DNA of 12,040 nucleotides from Methanoregulaceae archaeon (GCA_013331415.1 DUGL01000172.1:6760-18799); one strand, 5' to 3'. Counted from the first letter of the stretch, positions 1 to 7,613 are shown. The notes: generated by a model not told the origin, from the letters alone. A program made the numbers and translations.

Positions 1-791
1 AGTCCGGCAACTGCGGCAAGGCTGTACGGGAAGAAGATTGCGACAATGAGCGCGGACATAGCGACGGTCTTGACCCCCTGGGCGAGGGAGAAGAGGGCCA
101 GGTTCTTCCCGGAATACTCAACGAGAATACCGCCGGCAAGCTCGGTCTCGGCTTCCGGGGTATCGAAGGGGATGCGGGAGAGCTCGGCAGGGGTCACGAT
201 CAGCAGGATCACGAGCAGGATCAAAAACCCTGTCATCCCGAGGGGACCGACGAGACCCCAGACCGGGTTTGCCTGGATACTGGCAAGGGTGAACGGGAGG
301 GCAATTCCCGCTGCAGCGATCTTCCATGCAACCGTGACGACCACGATGGCGAGCGGGAACTCGTACGCTATCATCGTGACCATCTCACGCTGTGCCCCGA
401 TGGTCGCATACGGTGAGCCCGAGGCAAACCCTCCGGCGACGAGGGCAAGTGCCGGGACGGTGAGGAGGTACATCACCAGGATAAGGTCGCCTCCTCCGGA
501 AAGCACCGGGGCAAACCCTCCAATCGGGAGATACAGGAGAATAGTGATGGCTGATGCGAGCGCGACAACCGGCGCGAGATGGAACAGCCAGGGGATGGCG
601 TTGTCAGGGACGATGTTCTCTTTTGCGAGGAGCTTCCTGATATCCGTGAACGGCTGGGTGAGCGGGGGGCCTATCCGGGCCTGCATCCGTGCTGCCGCGA
701 TGCGGTCGACGCCCATCAGGAAGAGGCCGATGATGATACCAAATACAGCAATGAGCACGGCAGCGATGACGATCCCGACAAGATCCATCAT
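1..791 (-). CDS. mbhM: NuoH-like membrane subunit of Mbh-type hydrogenase (MbhM), 3' end cut by window
   Basis: This is the membrane anchor that joins the peripheral hydrogenase module to the membrane, homologous to NuoH/complex I subunit 1. The 263 codons visible on the minus strand run off the window start, so the C-terminal part is missing. Several hydrophobic helices are visible. Family hallmarks are RMQARIGPP at residues 35-43, AQREMVTMIAYE at 133-144 and the acidic loop ELSRIPFDTPEAETELAGG at 203-221, the classic NuoH signature. The start is the first ATG of an ATGATG pair, because GGAGG lies 8 nt before it; its bases 2-4 are the TGA of mbhL, a 4-nt overlap. The acidic loop is known in complex I to link redox chemistry to ion transport. 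The identity as NuoH family is very secure; assignment to MbhM rests on gene order. Confidence 0.95.
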   Translation of the reverse strand, partial: MMDLVGIVIAAVLIAVFGIIIGLFLMGVDRIAAARMQARIGPPLTQPFTDIRKLLAKENIVPDNAIPWLFHLAPVVALASAITILLYLPIGGFAPVLSGGGDLILVMYLLTVPALALVAGGFASGSPYATIGAQREMVTMIAYEFPLAIVVVTVAWKIAAAGIALPFTLASIQANPVWGLVGPLGMTGFLILLVILLIVTPAELSRIPFDTPEAETELAGGILVEYSGKNLALFSLAQGVKTVAMSALIVAIFFPYSLAAVAG

Positions 792-2020
792 TGCGATAAC
801 CTCCTGGTCTTCTCCCGGGAGAGCCGGGTCATCTCCTCCTTGGTTATGATCTTTCGTCTTTTGTCACGCACGATCGTCACCCGGTCCGTGCAGGAGAGGC
901 AGGGGTCTATCGATGCAACGATGATCGGGACATCAGCCAGCTGCTCGCCCTCGAGCATCGGTACCCATGACATCAGGTTGCTGTACGTGGATGCCTTGAT
1001 CTTCCAGCTCGCAGGGGCGTCATTGCCATCCATACGGACATAGTGCATGCACTCACCCCGCGGAGCCTCCACGCGCCCGATCGCCTCTCCCTGTGCCTTC
1101 TTACAGGCAGCAAGAAGTTTTGGCAGCTTCGGTTCCCAGAGGATCTCCCCTGCAGGGAGCATGTCGAGGCACTGCCTGATAATGTCAATGGATTGGCCGA
1201 CTTCGAGGAGTCGCACAATGATCCGGTCGTAGACATCTCCCCGGGGTCCACCGAGCTCTGCGGGCGGGAGGATTGCCCTCACGTCAAGATCGCCGTAGGC
1301 GCAGTACGGATAGTCCTGCCTGACATCCATGTTCAGGCCGGATGCGCGTGCAGTCGGGCCGATCGCGCAGAGCATGCGTGCATCCTCTTCGGAGAGGAAC
1401 CCATGGTCCCGGCACCGCATCCGGATGGTACTATCCTCGAGGAAGAGGGTGGCCATCTGGTCGAGGAGCCCCTGGTAGTAGGCAAGCCCCGCCTCTATCA
1501 GCGGGCGCTGCTCATCGGAAATATCCCGCCGGACTCCTCCGATCTGGACAATACCGTAATTCACCCGGTTCCCGGTCAGGTTCTCGATCAGGTCCATTGA
1601 CTTCTCGCGGACCCGCCAGGCCAGGTAGAAGAGCGAGTCAAACCCGAGTTCGTGGGCTGCCACCCCGGCCCAGAGGAGGTGGGACTGGATCCGCTCGAAC
1701 TCGTGCAGGATGGTCCTGATATAATCGGCCCGCTCGGGCACCTCGATCCCGGCAATCTGCTCGACTGCCCGTGCAAACGAGAGGGAATGGACAATGCCGC
1801 AGATACCGCAGACCCGGTCGGTGAGGTGGACGATCTGGACCGGGTTTCTCCGCATACCCATCCATTCTATTCCACGGTGGGCCTGGCCCGGGGCAAAGTC
1901 CACGGTCTTGACCACCTCCCCCTCCATACCGAAGGTGAACATCACCGGCTCCTTGAGGGCAGGGTGAACCGGCCCGATGGGGACGGTGTAGGGGGCTGTT
2001 TTCTTCTTATCAGCGCTCAT
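788..2020 (-). CDS. mbhL: [NiFe]-hydrogenase large subunit, group 4 Mbh type (MbhL)
   Basis: Catalytic subunit predicted to hold the Ni-Fe centre where protons are reduced or H2 is oxidised, facing the cytoplasm. The 410-residue protein belongs to the complex I 49 kDa/NuoD family. Both metal-ligand pairs are intact: RVCGICGIVH with C71 and C74, and DPCLSC with C374 and C377. This separates it from NuoD and from the Mbx/Mbs relatives, which have lost the nickel ligands. After the second pair comes TDR and a basic tail of about 30 residues; whether this tail is cleaved during maturation cannot be read from sequence. AGAGGTGA lies just upstream of the ATG, and the gene overlaps the stop of mbhK as ATGA. 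No hydrogenase maturation (hyp) genes are in the window. A Fe-only or non-hydrogenase role is unlikely given the four cysteines. Confidence 0.96.
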   Translation of the reverse strand: MSADKKKTAPYTVPIGPVHPALKEPVMFTFGMEGEVVKTVDFAPGQAHRGIEWMGMRRNPVQIVHLTDRVCGICGIVHSLSFARAVEQIAGIEVPERADYIRTILHEFERIQSHLLWAGVAAHELGFDSLFYLAWRVREKSMDLIENLTGNRVNYGIVQIGGVRRDISDEQRPLIEAGLAYYQGLLDQMATLFLEDSTIRMRCRDHGFLSEEDARMLCAIGPTARASGLNMDVRQDYPYCAYGDLDVRAILPPAELGGPRGDVYDRIIVRLLEVGQSIDIIRQCLDMLPAGEILWEPKLPKLLAACKKAQGEAIGRVEAPRGECMHYVRMDGNDAPASWKIKASTYSNLMSWVPMLEGEQLADVPIIVASIDPCLSCTDRVTIVRDKRRKIITKEEMTRLSREKTRRLSQ

Positions 2021-2634
2021 TGTGGTTCACCTCTTTTCTCCTTCCCATTCTCAACCGGTAGTTTTTCAGGCACAGGTGGAGCCGGACGATCGGTCGGACG
2101 GTCCACTGCCCAGAGATCCCTGACCATCTCGGGGGGGACACCGGTCTCATCCTTTCTCCAGGGGTAGACTCCCTGCGGGAAATCCTCGGGGAGGAAGAGC
2201 CGCCGCCCGTCCGGGATCCCGGTCACCGTGACACCGAAAAACTCCTGTTTCTCCCGCTCTGAGAAGAGAGCACCCGGGATCATGTCCGTTATGGTAGGTA
2301 CCGTGAGATCGCTCTTTGGAAGTGACACCCCGATAGTGACCATGTATTCTCCAAACTTCTCACCATAGAAGACCGAGAAGATATAGAGGAGCTCGATCTG
2401 GTCCCCAAGGTCATTTCCTGCGATGACAGCGAGATGAGGGAACCGGATATCCATCAGCTGCCGGATGGCTTGCCGGAGGAGGTCACGTCGTACCCGGAAC
2501 CATATGTTGTAACTCCTCGTCTTCTTTGTTCCCTCTCCCCGTTCGGTTACCTTCGCATCGATCAGCCCTTCACCGAATTCTCTTCGGTACCTCTCGATGA
2601 TCTGCTCCGGGGTGAGGTGGGGGGTCTCGTTCAT
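2017..2634 (-). CDS. mbhK: NuoC/30 kDa-type hydrogenase subunit (MbhK)
   Basis: Soluble subunit that packs between the large subunit and the electron-transfer small subunit; the 30 kDa/NuoC family has no cofactor. The protein has 205 residues. The diagnostic signature is present: SEREKQEFFGV at 125-135, PDGRRLFLPED at 141-151 and then YPWRKD at 157-162, matching the ERE..D.FGi...GhPd.RRl.lpeD...PlRKd pattern of the family. The last 35 or so residues are proline-rich and charged and look like a flexible tail. GGAGG lies 7 nt before the ATG. The ATG overlaps the mbhJ stop (ATGA), and its own stop overlaps the mbhL start in the same way, implying translational coupling and fixed stoichiometry. 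Confidence 0.94.
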   Translation of the reverse strand: MNETPHLTPEQIIERYRREFGEGLIDAKVTERGEGTKKTRSYNIWFRVRRDLLRQAIRQLMDIRFPHLAVIAGNDLGDQIELLYIFSVFYGEKFGEYMVTIGVSLPKSDLTVPTITDMIPGALFSEREKQEFFGVTVTGIPDGRRLFLPEDFPQGVYPWRKDETGVPPEMVRDLWAVDRPTDRPAPPVPEKLPVENGKEKRGEPQ

Positions 2635-3062
2635 TGGGCCGCCTCCAGTCGTTCCAGTTTTTCATGTGCTTTCACCACGCCGTAGATGATCGCTTCGGGA
2701 CGGGGTGGGCAGCCGGGTACATACACATCAACCGGGAGTACCTGGTCTATCGGCCCGTCAAGGTTGTAAGAGTCATAGAAGACCCCGCCAGACTGGCCAC
2801 AGGTACCAATACACATGACCACTTTCGGGTCCGGTACCTGCTCGTATACCAATCGTGCCCTCGCAGCCATCTTCCGGGTAACCGGGCCGGTCACGAGCAG
2901 AACATCCGCGTGGCGGGGTGACCCGACCAGCCGCATCCCGAACCGCTCGGGATCGTACCGGGGCGTGATTGTTGCCACTATCTCGATCTCACACCCGTTG
3001 CAGGACCCGGTATTGAGGTGGAAGACCCAGAGCGACCGGTTGAATGATATCGGTATCTTCAT
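2631..3062 (-). CDS. mbhJ: Hydrogenase small subunit, NuoB/20 kDa type with one [4Fe-4S] cluster (MbhJ)
   Basis: Electron-transfer subunit that carries the iron-sulfur cluster next to the Ni-Fe site, passing electrons to or from a ferredoxin-like subunit. The 143-residue protein has the four expected ligands: C21 and C24 in GSCNGCE, C88 in IGTCGQSGG and C118 in VPGCPPRPE. It lacks the extra ferredoxin-like C-terminal domain of classical periplasmic hydrogenase small subunits, as is normal for group 4 enzymes. The start follows the mbhI stop by one base. The SD-like GGTGATC is embedded in the last codons of mbhI, 4 nt before the ATG. There is no signal or Tat leader, so the protein is cytoplasmic. 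Confidence 0.96.
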   Translation of the reverse strand: MKIPISFNRSLWVFHLNTGSCNGCEIEIVATITPRYDPERFGMRLVGSPRHADVLLVTGPVTRKMAARARLVYEQVPDPKVVMCIGTCGQSGGVFYDSYNLDGPIDQVLPVDVYVPGCPPRPEAIIYGVVKAHEKLERLEAAQ

Positions 3063-3063
3063 G

Positions 3064-3414
3064 TCAGATCACCATCACGATGACGAGGAGAACGCCGGCA
3101 ACCCAGAATATCCAGAGCAGGTTGTCGGTCATGATGCCGGTGTGGAGCGGCACAACCTGCTGGTAGTATCCCTTTATTCCCTCGGTAAAACCCCAGTACA
3201 GGTTTCCTGCCCGGATATGTACATCACCGCCGGCTGGTTCTTCGTTCCCGGAGAGGTACGACCTGCCCCGCCCGGTCCCTTTCCGGTAGCCGGAGAACCC
3301 GGACCTCCAGACCGCATACGCGATAATCAGACTGATCACAAAGACGAGGAGCCACAGGAGGGGGTTCCAGATCCCGAACCCGCTCGAGAGGGGCGCAGCA
3401 AGTGCCATGGTCAT
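3064..3414 (-). CDS. mbhI: Small two-helix membrane protein of Mbh complex (MbhI)
   Basis: A 116-residue membrane protein between the antiporter-type genes and the hydrogenase-type genes, the position of mbhI in the Thermococcales cluster. It has one hydrophobic helix near residues 17-36, a hydrophilic middle rich in Gly/Arg (about 37-65) and a second helix near 98-116 ending in ILVVIVMVI-like sequence at the extreme C-terminus. Known MbhI proteins help tie the membrane module to the peripheral hydrogenase; applying that here is by synteny and layout, not by motif. The ATG overlaps the mbhH stop (ATGA). GGGAGG sits only 3 nt before this ATG but 9 nt before an in-frame ATG two codons later (3408), so the true start may be that one. 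Confidence 0.8.
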   Translation of the reverse strand: MTMALAAPLSSGFGIWNPLLWLLVFVISLIIAYAVWRSGFSGYRKGTGRGRSYLSGNEEPAGGDVHIRAGNLYWGFTEGIKGYYQQVVPLHTGIMTDNLLWIFWVAGVLLVIVMVI

Positions 3415-4985
3415 GCACCTCCCAGGACTGCAGCCAGGTACCCGCTCTGATCCGCCAGCGCATGGGCTGCCGGGGCGATCAGGTGCTGCACGAAGAACTC
3501 CGGGAAGAGGCCGGTGATGATGACGAGGCCGGACAGGATCGCCATCCCGATCAGCAGAGACGCCGGCGCCTCCTTGACGTCCGCGTACTCGGGGAGCCGG
3601 GGTCCCATGAAGACCGAATGGAACACCTTCACAAACGATGCCAGGGTGAGGATACTCACCACCATCGCGATGATCGAGAGGATGGGGTTGAAGGCGAACA
3701 CGGATTCGTAGATAAGAAATTTCGAGGCAAATCCATTAAAAGGTGGGATCCCGGCAATGGCGAGTGCCCCGATGATGAAGAGGATCATCGTCCACTTCAT
3801 GTTGTGCCCGAGCCCCCCCATCCGGTTCATGTCACTGGTTCCAATCCGGAGGATGACAGCCCCCGCAGTCAGGAAGAGGAGACCCTTGTAGAGTGCATTA
3901 TTGAAGATATGGAATATCCCGCCCTCGATCGCGGTGAACCCGTAGCTGCTGAGCAGTGCCTGGTCGCCGAGGACTGCAAGCCCCACTCCTACCCCGAGCA
4001 GCATGTACCCTGTCTGGGAGATGGAATGGTAGGCCATCAGCCGTTTGATATCTTTTTGCGGGATGGCCATCGTGACTCCCACCACCATGGAGAGGACACC
4101 GAGCGTAATGAGCGTCCAGCCGATGACTGCATAGGTGAGCGTCAGCCCGTACAGGGTGAAGCAGAACCGGAAGAGCCCGTACAGGCTCGCCTGACTCACC
4201 ACGACGAGCATTGCCGTCACCGCTGCGGGGGCCATCGAGTATGCGTCCGGTGTCCAGTAGTGCATCGGGACGGATCCGCACTTTGCTGCAAGGGCCACGA
4301 TGATGAGGACGAGCGCCAGCTTGTCAAGCGGCGTCCATTGGATCATGCTGGCCAGCATCGCAATATTCAGCGCGTTGTACTGGCCGTACAGGATGCCGGT
4401 TGCGAGCAGGAAGAAGACTCCTCCGATCGCACTCACCATCAGGAACTTGAGGCCGGCTTCAACAGCCTTCCCCTTCTCAACCTTGTAGGCCACGAGGCCC
4501 GCTGCGGCAAGCGATGAGATCTCGAGGAAGACAAAGAAGTTGAAGAGATCCCCGGTCGTGAACATGCCGAGGACTGAGGCGATCAACAGGAGGAAGAGAG
4601 TATAGTAGGCTTCAAGGCCGGAGCGCCGCGAGTCGCTGGAGAGCGAGTAGAGGATGACAGAGAATCCCACGGTCACGGTCATGATCACCATCAGCGCACT
4701 CAGTGCATCCAGGGTGAGGATGATCCGGATGGGAATTCCTCCGGAATCCATGGGTATGGAGAGGGTCGGGGCAGCTGCACCAAAGACGTAAATCAGGGTC
4801 CCCCCGGTATACACGAGGTATGCAACGAGCAGCCCGAGAAGGGTGGTAAGGGTGATGATGGCGAGCACCCAGAGTGCGCGAACATCCCGCGATATCCGGC
4901 CGATCAGGGGGGAGAGGAATGCACCAAGCAGCGGCACAGCAATGAGCAGGGCGGGGGCGTTTTGAATGATGAATTCAGAGATCAT
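3411..4985 (-). CDS. mbhH: MrpD/NuoN-like ion-translocating subunit (MbhH)
   Basis: Large polytopic membrane protein (524 residues, roughly 14 helices) of the proton-conducting antiporter family shared with NuoL/M/N and MrpA/D. Residues expected in the ion path are present: a membrane glutamate E155 in FFVFLEISSL, a lysine K235 in ALAAKCGSVP followed by MHYWTPDAYS, and the IPQKDIKRLMAYHSISQ stretch at 308-324 with K311, K314 and H320. It is the only full-length antiporter-like subunit in the window, as in Pyrococcus Mbh, where a single such subunit serves. It overlaps mbhG upstream and mbhI downstream by ATGA. The start has GGGAG 8 nt upstream. Family assignment is certain; proton versus sodium as the transported ion cannot be told from this sequence alone. 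Confidence 0.95.
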   Translation of the reverse strand: MISEFIIQNAPALLIAVPLLGAFLSPLIGRISRDVRALWVLAIITLTTLLGLLVAYLVYTGGTLIYVFGAAAPTLSIPMDSGGIPIRIILTLDALSALMVIMTVTVGFSVILYSLSSDSRRSGLEAYYTLFLLLIASVLGMFTTGDLFNFFVFLEISSLAAAGLVAYKVEKGKAVEAGLKFLMVSAIGGVFFLLATGILYGQYNALNIAMLASMIQWTPLDKLALVLIIVALAAKCGSVPMHYWTPDAYSMAPAAVTAMLVVVSQASLYGLFRFCFTLYGLTLTYAVIGWTLITLGVLSMVVGVTMAIPQKDIKRLMAYHSISQTGYMLLGVGVGLAVLGDQALLSSYGFTAIEGGIFHIFNNALYKGLLFLTAGAVILRIGTSDMNRMGGLGHNMKWTMILFIIGALAIAGIPPFNGFASKFLIYESVFAFNPILSIIAMVVSILTLASFVKVFHSVFMGPRLPEYADVKEAPASLLIGMAILSGLVIITGLFPEFFVQHLIAPAAHALADQSGYLAAVLGGA

Positions 4986-5326
4986 TCTCTCAGCTCCCGT
5001 ATTTCATCGACGTTCACAGTCCCGTACCTCCGGTAGATTATCACGGCGAACGAGAGCATCAGCGCAGTCGTTGCAACCCCGATCACGATGTTTGTCAGGG
5101 TGAGCGCATGCGGGGTGGGCAGGACCATCACTCCAGCCGGGGAGAGGGTATAGATCGGGGCGATGCCCCCCTCGCGGTATCCGAGGGTGACAAGGAAGAG
5201 GTTGACCGAAGAGGTCAGGATCGTCAACCCCAGGAATATCTTGATCAGGTTACGTTTCAGGAGAATCGTTGCGATACCGATCAGGGCAAGGAGCACGACC
5301 ACGATGAATGGAAGGTTCAGGAACAT
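4982..5326 (-). CDS. mbhG: MrpC/NuoK-like subunit (MbhG)
   Basis: A 114-residue, three-helix membrane protein of the MrpC/MnhC family, related to NuoK. Helices lie near residues 5-23, 28-47 and 79-98. The KIFLGLTILTSSVNLFLV segment and the PHALTLTNIVIGVATTAL segment are the two conserved parts of the family; in NuoK the corresponding helices carry ion-path residues. The ATG is preceded by AGGAGG at a spacing of 6 nt, one of the clearest ribosome sites in the cluster, and comes one base after the mbhF stop. It overlaps mbhH by 4 nt. It belongs with the antiporter half of the complex. Confidence 0.93.
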   Translation of the reverse strand: MFLNLPFIVVVLLALIGIATILLKRNLIKIFLGLTILTSSVNLFLVTLGYREGGIAPIYTLSPAGVMVLPTPHALTLTNIVIGVATTALMLSFAVIIYRRYGTVNVDEIRELRE

Positions 5327-5327
5327 T

Positions 5328-5795
5328 TCAGGCCTCCTTTTCCCTGATACCGGAGAGCATGTACAGGACCACGAGCGCGAGTGCTCCCCAGACCTCCAGT
5401 CCTACCGCGATGTTCATGAGGGGCATCACTCCCCCGGTATTCAGCTCACCAGGGTTCGATCCGAAGGGGACCACCATACCGAAGAGCGAGCCGCTGTTTG
5501 CAAGGTAATTTGCAAACACGGTAGTCCCGAATCCCACTGCAACCAGGGCAATTCCCAGGAAGAGGACGAGCCCGGCAGACTCCTGCACAATGAAGCGCAG
5601 TTTGCTGACCATTGCCAGCAAGTCCTCGTACGAATAGGCAACGATGATCAGCGCCACGGCTGTAGCAATGACCGCACCACCCTGGAATCCTCCGCCCGGG
5701 GTGAGGTGACCGTGCATGATCACGTAGAACCCAAAGATCAGGATCCCGGCATAGAGCAGGTCTGCCGAGAACCGGACGATCTTACTCATTCTCAT
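5328..5795 (-). CDS. mbhF: MrpB-like subunit (MbhF)
   Basis: Membrane protein of the MrpB/MnhB family with four predicted helices. The family signature GHLTPGGGFQGGAVIA is clear, in the region around residues 30-45. A second conserved stretch near the C-terminus, PLMNIAVGLEVWG, is also typical of MrpB. Start choice is open: there are in-frame GTG (5804) and ATG codons at 5801, 5795 and 5789. I chose 5795 because an SD-like GGTGAT lies 4 nt before it, giving 155 residues; 5789 would give a protein beginning MSKIVRF, overlapping the mbhE stop by 8 nt. All options overlap mbhE. The product is part of the antiporter module. Confidence 0.93.
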   Translation of the reverse strand: MRMSKIVRFSADLLYAGILIFGFYVIMHGHLTPGGGFQGGAVIATAVALIIVAYSYEDLLAMVSKLRFIVQESAGLVLFLGIALVAVGFGTTVFANYLANSGSLFGMVVPFGSNPGELNTGGVMPLMNIAVGLEVWGALALVVLYMLSGIREKEA

Positions 5796-6066
5796 CAGCA
5801 TCACCCCGCATCAGTTTCCGGAACATGAGCCCGACACCGATAACCGCCGCGAACAGGACCGTGGACTCCCCGATCGTGTCAAATCCACGGTAATCGAAGA
5901 GCACCGCAGTGACAATGTTATTGGCAGCCGTCTGCTCCTGCCCGTGCGCGATAAAATAATCGTCCATGGCAGAATGCCCGGGCACCCCGAAGCTGATACC
6001 GAGGGGGATCAGCATCATGAATGCCCCGAGGATCAGGATTATTGCCACCGAGAGTTCCCGCTTCAT
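5782..6066 (-). CDS. mbhE: MrpA C-terminal-like membrane subunit (MbhE)
   Basis: A 94-residue protein with an N-terminal helix (about 7-27), a polar loop and a second helix near 66-85. The sequence NNIVTAVLFDYRGFDTIGE is the conserved segment found at the end of MrpA or at the start of MrpB-type proteins in Mrp and Mbh systems (MbhE family). It is therefore a free-standing piece of what is one long MrpA polypeptide in bacterial Mrp antiporters. GAGGAGG lies upstream of the ATG; the gene overlaps mbhD by ATGA and mbhF by a few bases. The short acidic end (GDADENE) is encoded within that last overlap. Confidence 0.9.
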   Translation of the reverse strand: MKRELSVAIILILGAFMMLIPLGISFGVPGHSAMDDYFIAHGQEQTAANNIVTAVLFDYRGFDTIGESTVLFAAVIGVGLMFRKLMRGDADENE

Positions 6067-6317
6067 GCTCCCCCCTCCTCATATCGCCCGGTTGCCCGGA
6101 TGGCAAGGATGAAGATTGCCGTGGTGATGCCTGCCCCAATTGCAGCCTGCGCGATGGCAACGTCCGGGGCCTGCAGGATGTAGAACTCGAGAGATATGAG
6201 GAAGCCGAAGAGGGCAGATGCTATCACGGCAGCGAGCAGGTCCCTGAAATGGAAGACGAGGAGCGCTGAAGCAACGAGGCCGGCGAGCACCAGTGCATGG
6301 AGGACCGTCTCGATCAT
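6063..6317 (-). CDS. mbhD: DUF4040-type MrpA fragment subunit (MbhD)
   Basis: An 84-residue membrane protein with three helices (about 5-22, 27-47 and 55-74). The segment YILQAPDVAIAQAAIGAG is the hallmark of the DUF4040 domain, which forms part of the C-terminal region of MrpA and stands alone as MbhD in Mbh clusters. It includes an acidic residue (D52) inside an otherwise hydrophobic stretch, a likely ion-path position. GGAGG lies 7 nt before the ATG; the ATG overlaps the mbhC stop, and the stop overlaps the mbhE start. It works with mbhE as the second half of a split MrpA tail. Confidence 0.93.
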   Translation of the reverse strand: MIETVLHALVLAGLVASALLVFHFRDLLAAVIASALFGFLISLEFYILQAPDVAIAQAAIGAGITTAIFILAIRATGRYEEGGA

Positions 6318-6670
6318 CTCCCCGCCTCCTTCAGCCGGTCAACCACAGATGGCGCGGGCATGATACCACTCCGGTGTGCAGCACGGGCAAGGGCGTGCGA
6401 ACTCACGGCGTTGGTGAGCGCAAGAGCGAGGACGGCAACGACCGTGTGGAGTCCCAGCGTGATGAACTGTGAGTCCGTGGTATGGAGATAGGTTGCTCCT
6501 GCATAGGCAATCACGGCGAAACTGGTGAAGACTGAACCGAACGTGGTCGCTTTTGTTGCCGCGTGCATTCTCGTGTAAACATCGGGGAACCGGTGGAGTC
6601 CGATAACACCGAGGGTATTGAAGACGATGCCGATACCGAGGAATACAAGGATCAGCCATTCTGCAATCAT
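6314..6670 (-). CDS. mbhC: MrpG-like subunit (MbhC)
   Basis: A 118-residue membrane protein of the MrpG/MnhG family with three helices. The signature GLHRFPDVYTRMHAATKATTFG (residues 24-45, quoted from its two halves GLHRFPDVYTRMHAATK and TTFG) identifies the family. A basic C-terminal tail follows the last helix. GGAGGTGA lies upstream of the ATG, and the start shares one base with the mbhB stop (TGATG). In Mrp antiporters the E, F and G subunits form a transport layer thought to carry sodium; that role here is by homology. Confidence 0.94.
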   Translation of the reverse strand: MIAEWLILVFLGIGIVFNTLGVIGLHRFPDVYTRMHAATKATTFGSVFTSFAVIAYAGATYLHTTDSQFITLGLHTVVAVLALALTNAVSSHALARAAHRSGIMPAPSVVDRLKEAGR

Positions 6671-6927
6671 CAGAGTTCACCTCCAAGGTATTTTGCGATG
6701 TAGAGGGTGCTGACGAACGAGAGGAGGGCATACACGATAGCCACATCGATGAAGATGATCTGCCGGAAGATGACCCCGAGGATGATCAGGGCAGCGACCG
6801 TGAGGGTGTTGATCGTGTCCAGCGACACCGCCCGGTCAGCAGGGGTGGGGCCAAGGAACAACCGCACCATGCAGAGACCAATCAGCACAACGAGGATGAG
6901 AACGGCAGGGGAGAACAGGTCAATCAT
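6670..6927 (-). CDS. mbhB: MrpF-like subunit (MbhB)
   Basis: An 85-residue, three-helix protein of the MrpF/MnhF family. The signature RLFLGPTPADRAVSLDTINT at residues 22-41 is diagnostic; the aspartate in this segment is strongly conserved in the family. GGAGGATC lies 5 nt before the ATG, and the ATG overlaps the mbhA stop (ATGA). It is the second gene of the operon and part of the E-F-G block that is predicted to be the sodium-side part of the complex. Confidence 0.94.
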   Translation of the reverse strand: MIDLFSPAVLILVVLIGLCMVRLFLGPTPADRAVSLDTINTLTVAALIILGVIFRQIIFIDVAIVYALLSFVSTLYIAKYLGGEL

Positions 6928-7451
6928 TCAGCGATCCTCCGTATCCATGTCGCCAGGTCTGAGAAGGCGAAGAGATCCCGGGCCGGGATAACCTGTTTTC
7001 CCTCGTCTCCGGGATGGATGTTGATGTTGTGGATAAAGAGGTCCTGCGTGGATTCATCGATATCGACCGTGATTGTTCCCGGTGTCAGCGTGATCGAGTT
7101 TGCGAGCATGAAGATGCCGAGGTCGGTCTGGAGACCGGATGAGACCCGTATGATTCCCGGCCGGATCCTGCCGGTTATCACCCGGTATGCCACGTCCAGG
7201 TTTGCCCGGATCACCTCGAGGAAGAACGGCCCGATGATGTAGACGGGGATAAGGATGAGCCGCACCGGGTTCGCCATCCGGTAGTTTTCTCCCCGGCAGA
7301 GGAATTTCCTGGCGATTGCAGCGGTCAGAAGACTCAGGGCGACCCCCGCGATGAGTTCAGAGACCGACCAGAGTCCCACATCCCCGCTCCCTGCTGTCAG
7401 GACAAGATAGATGAAAAGGGAGAAGAGAAACGTGAGGATGAAGGGGATCAT
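6924..7451 (-). CDS. mbhA: MrpE-like subunit, first gene of the hydrogenase operon (MbhA)
   Basis: MrpE/MnhE-family membrane protein, 175 residues from the ATG at 7451. The N-terminus has two helices (about 2-20 and 29-45), a third lies near 63-83, and the C-terminal cytoplasmic half holds the family motif MLANSITLTPGTITVDID. An in-frame GTG at 7493 would add 14 residues, MSCTHPLQPAGGNR, which do not look like part of the family; the shorter start places a hydrophobic helix at the N-terminus as usual. A GGGGGG run 6 nt upstream is only a weak ribosome site, in contrast to the strong sites of the downstream genes. It is the promoter-proximal gene of the thirteen-gene unit. Confidence 0.93.
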   Translation of the reverse strand: MIPFILTFLFSLFIYLVLTAGSGDVGLWSVSELIAGVALSLLTAAIARKFLCRGENYRMANPVRLILIPVYIIGPFFLEVIRANLDVAYRVITGRIRPGIIRVSSGLQTDLGIFMLANSITLTPGTITVDIDESTQDLFIHNINIHPGDEGKQVIPARDLFAFSDLATWIRRIAE

Positions 7452-7613
7452 ACGATTCCCCCCGGCCGGTTGCAGTGGGTGTGTGCACGACACAATTCAA
7501 ACATGGTTATCACGAAATCTCCGGCGTTCTCAAGTGCATGTTCCTGAATTCAGATCCTGTACCAGGACTGTCTCCAGCATCGAAGCAGCATGAATACACT
7601 TAGAATGGCCTCT

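Noticed and set aside
46..849. 267-codon plus-strand open frame at the window start
   Set aside because: The minus strand encodes NuoH-family sequence across the same bases, with its signature loop and ribosome site. The plus frame is a shadow.
788..2020. Large subunit as NuoD/FpoD or nickel-free Mbx-type protein
   Set aside because: Both CxxC nickel-ligand pairs are present, which these relatives lack.
3402..4517. 371-codon plus-strand open frame opposite mbhH
   Set aside because: It is the antisense of a clear MrpD-family gene. Its product is full of His, Asp, Glu and Arg, as expected from the reverse of hydrophobic codons, and has no family motif.
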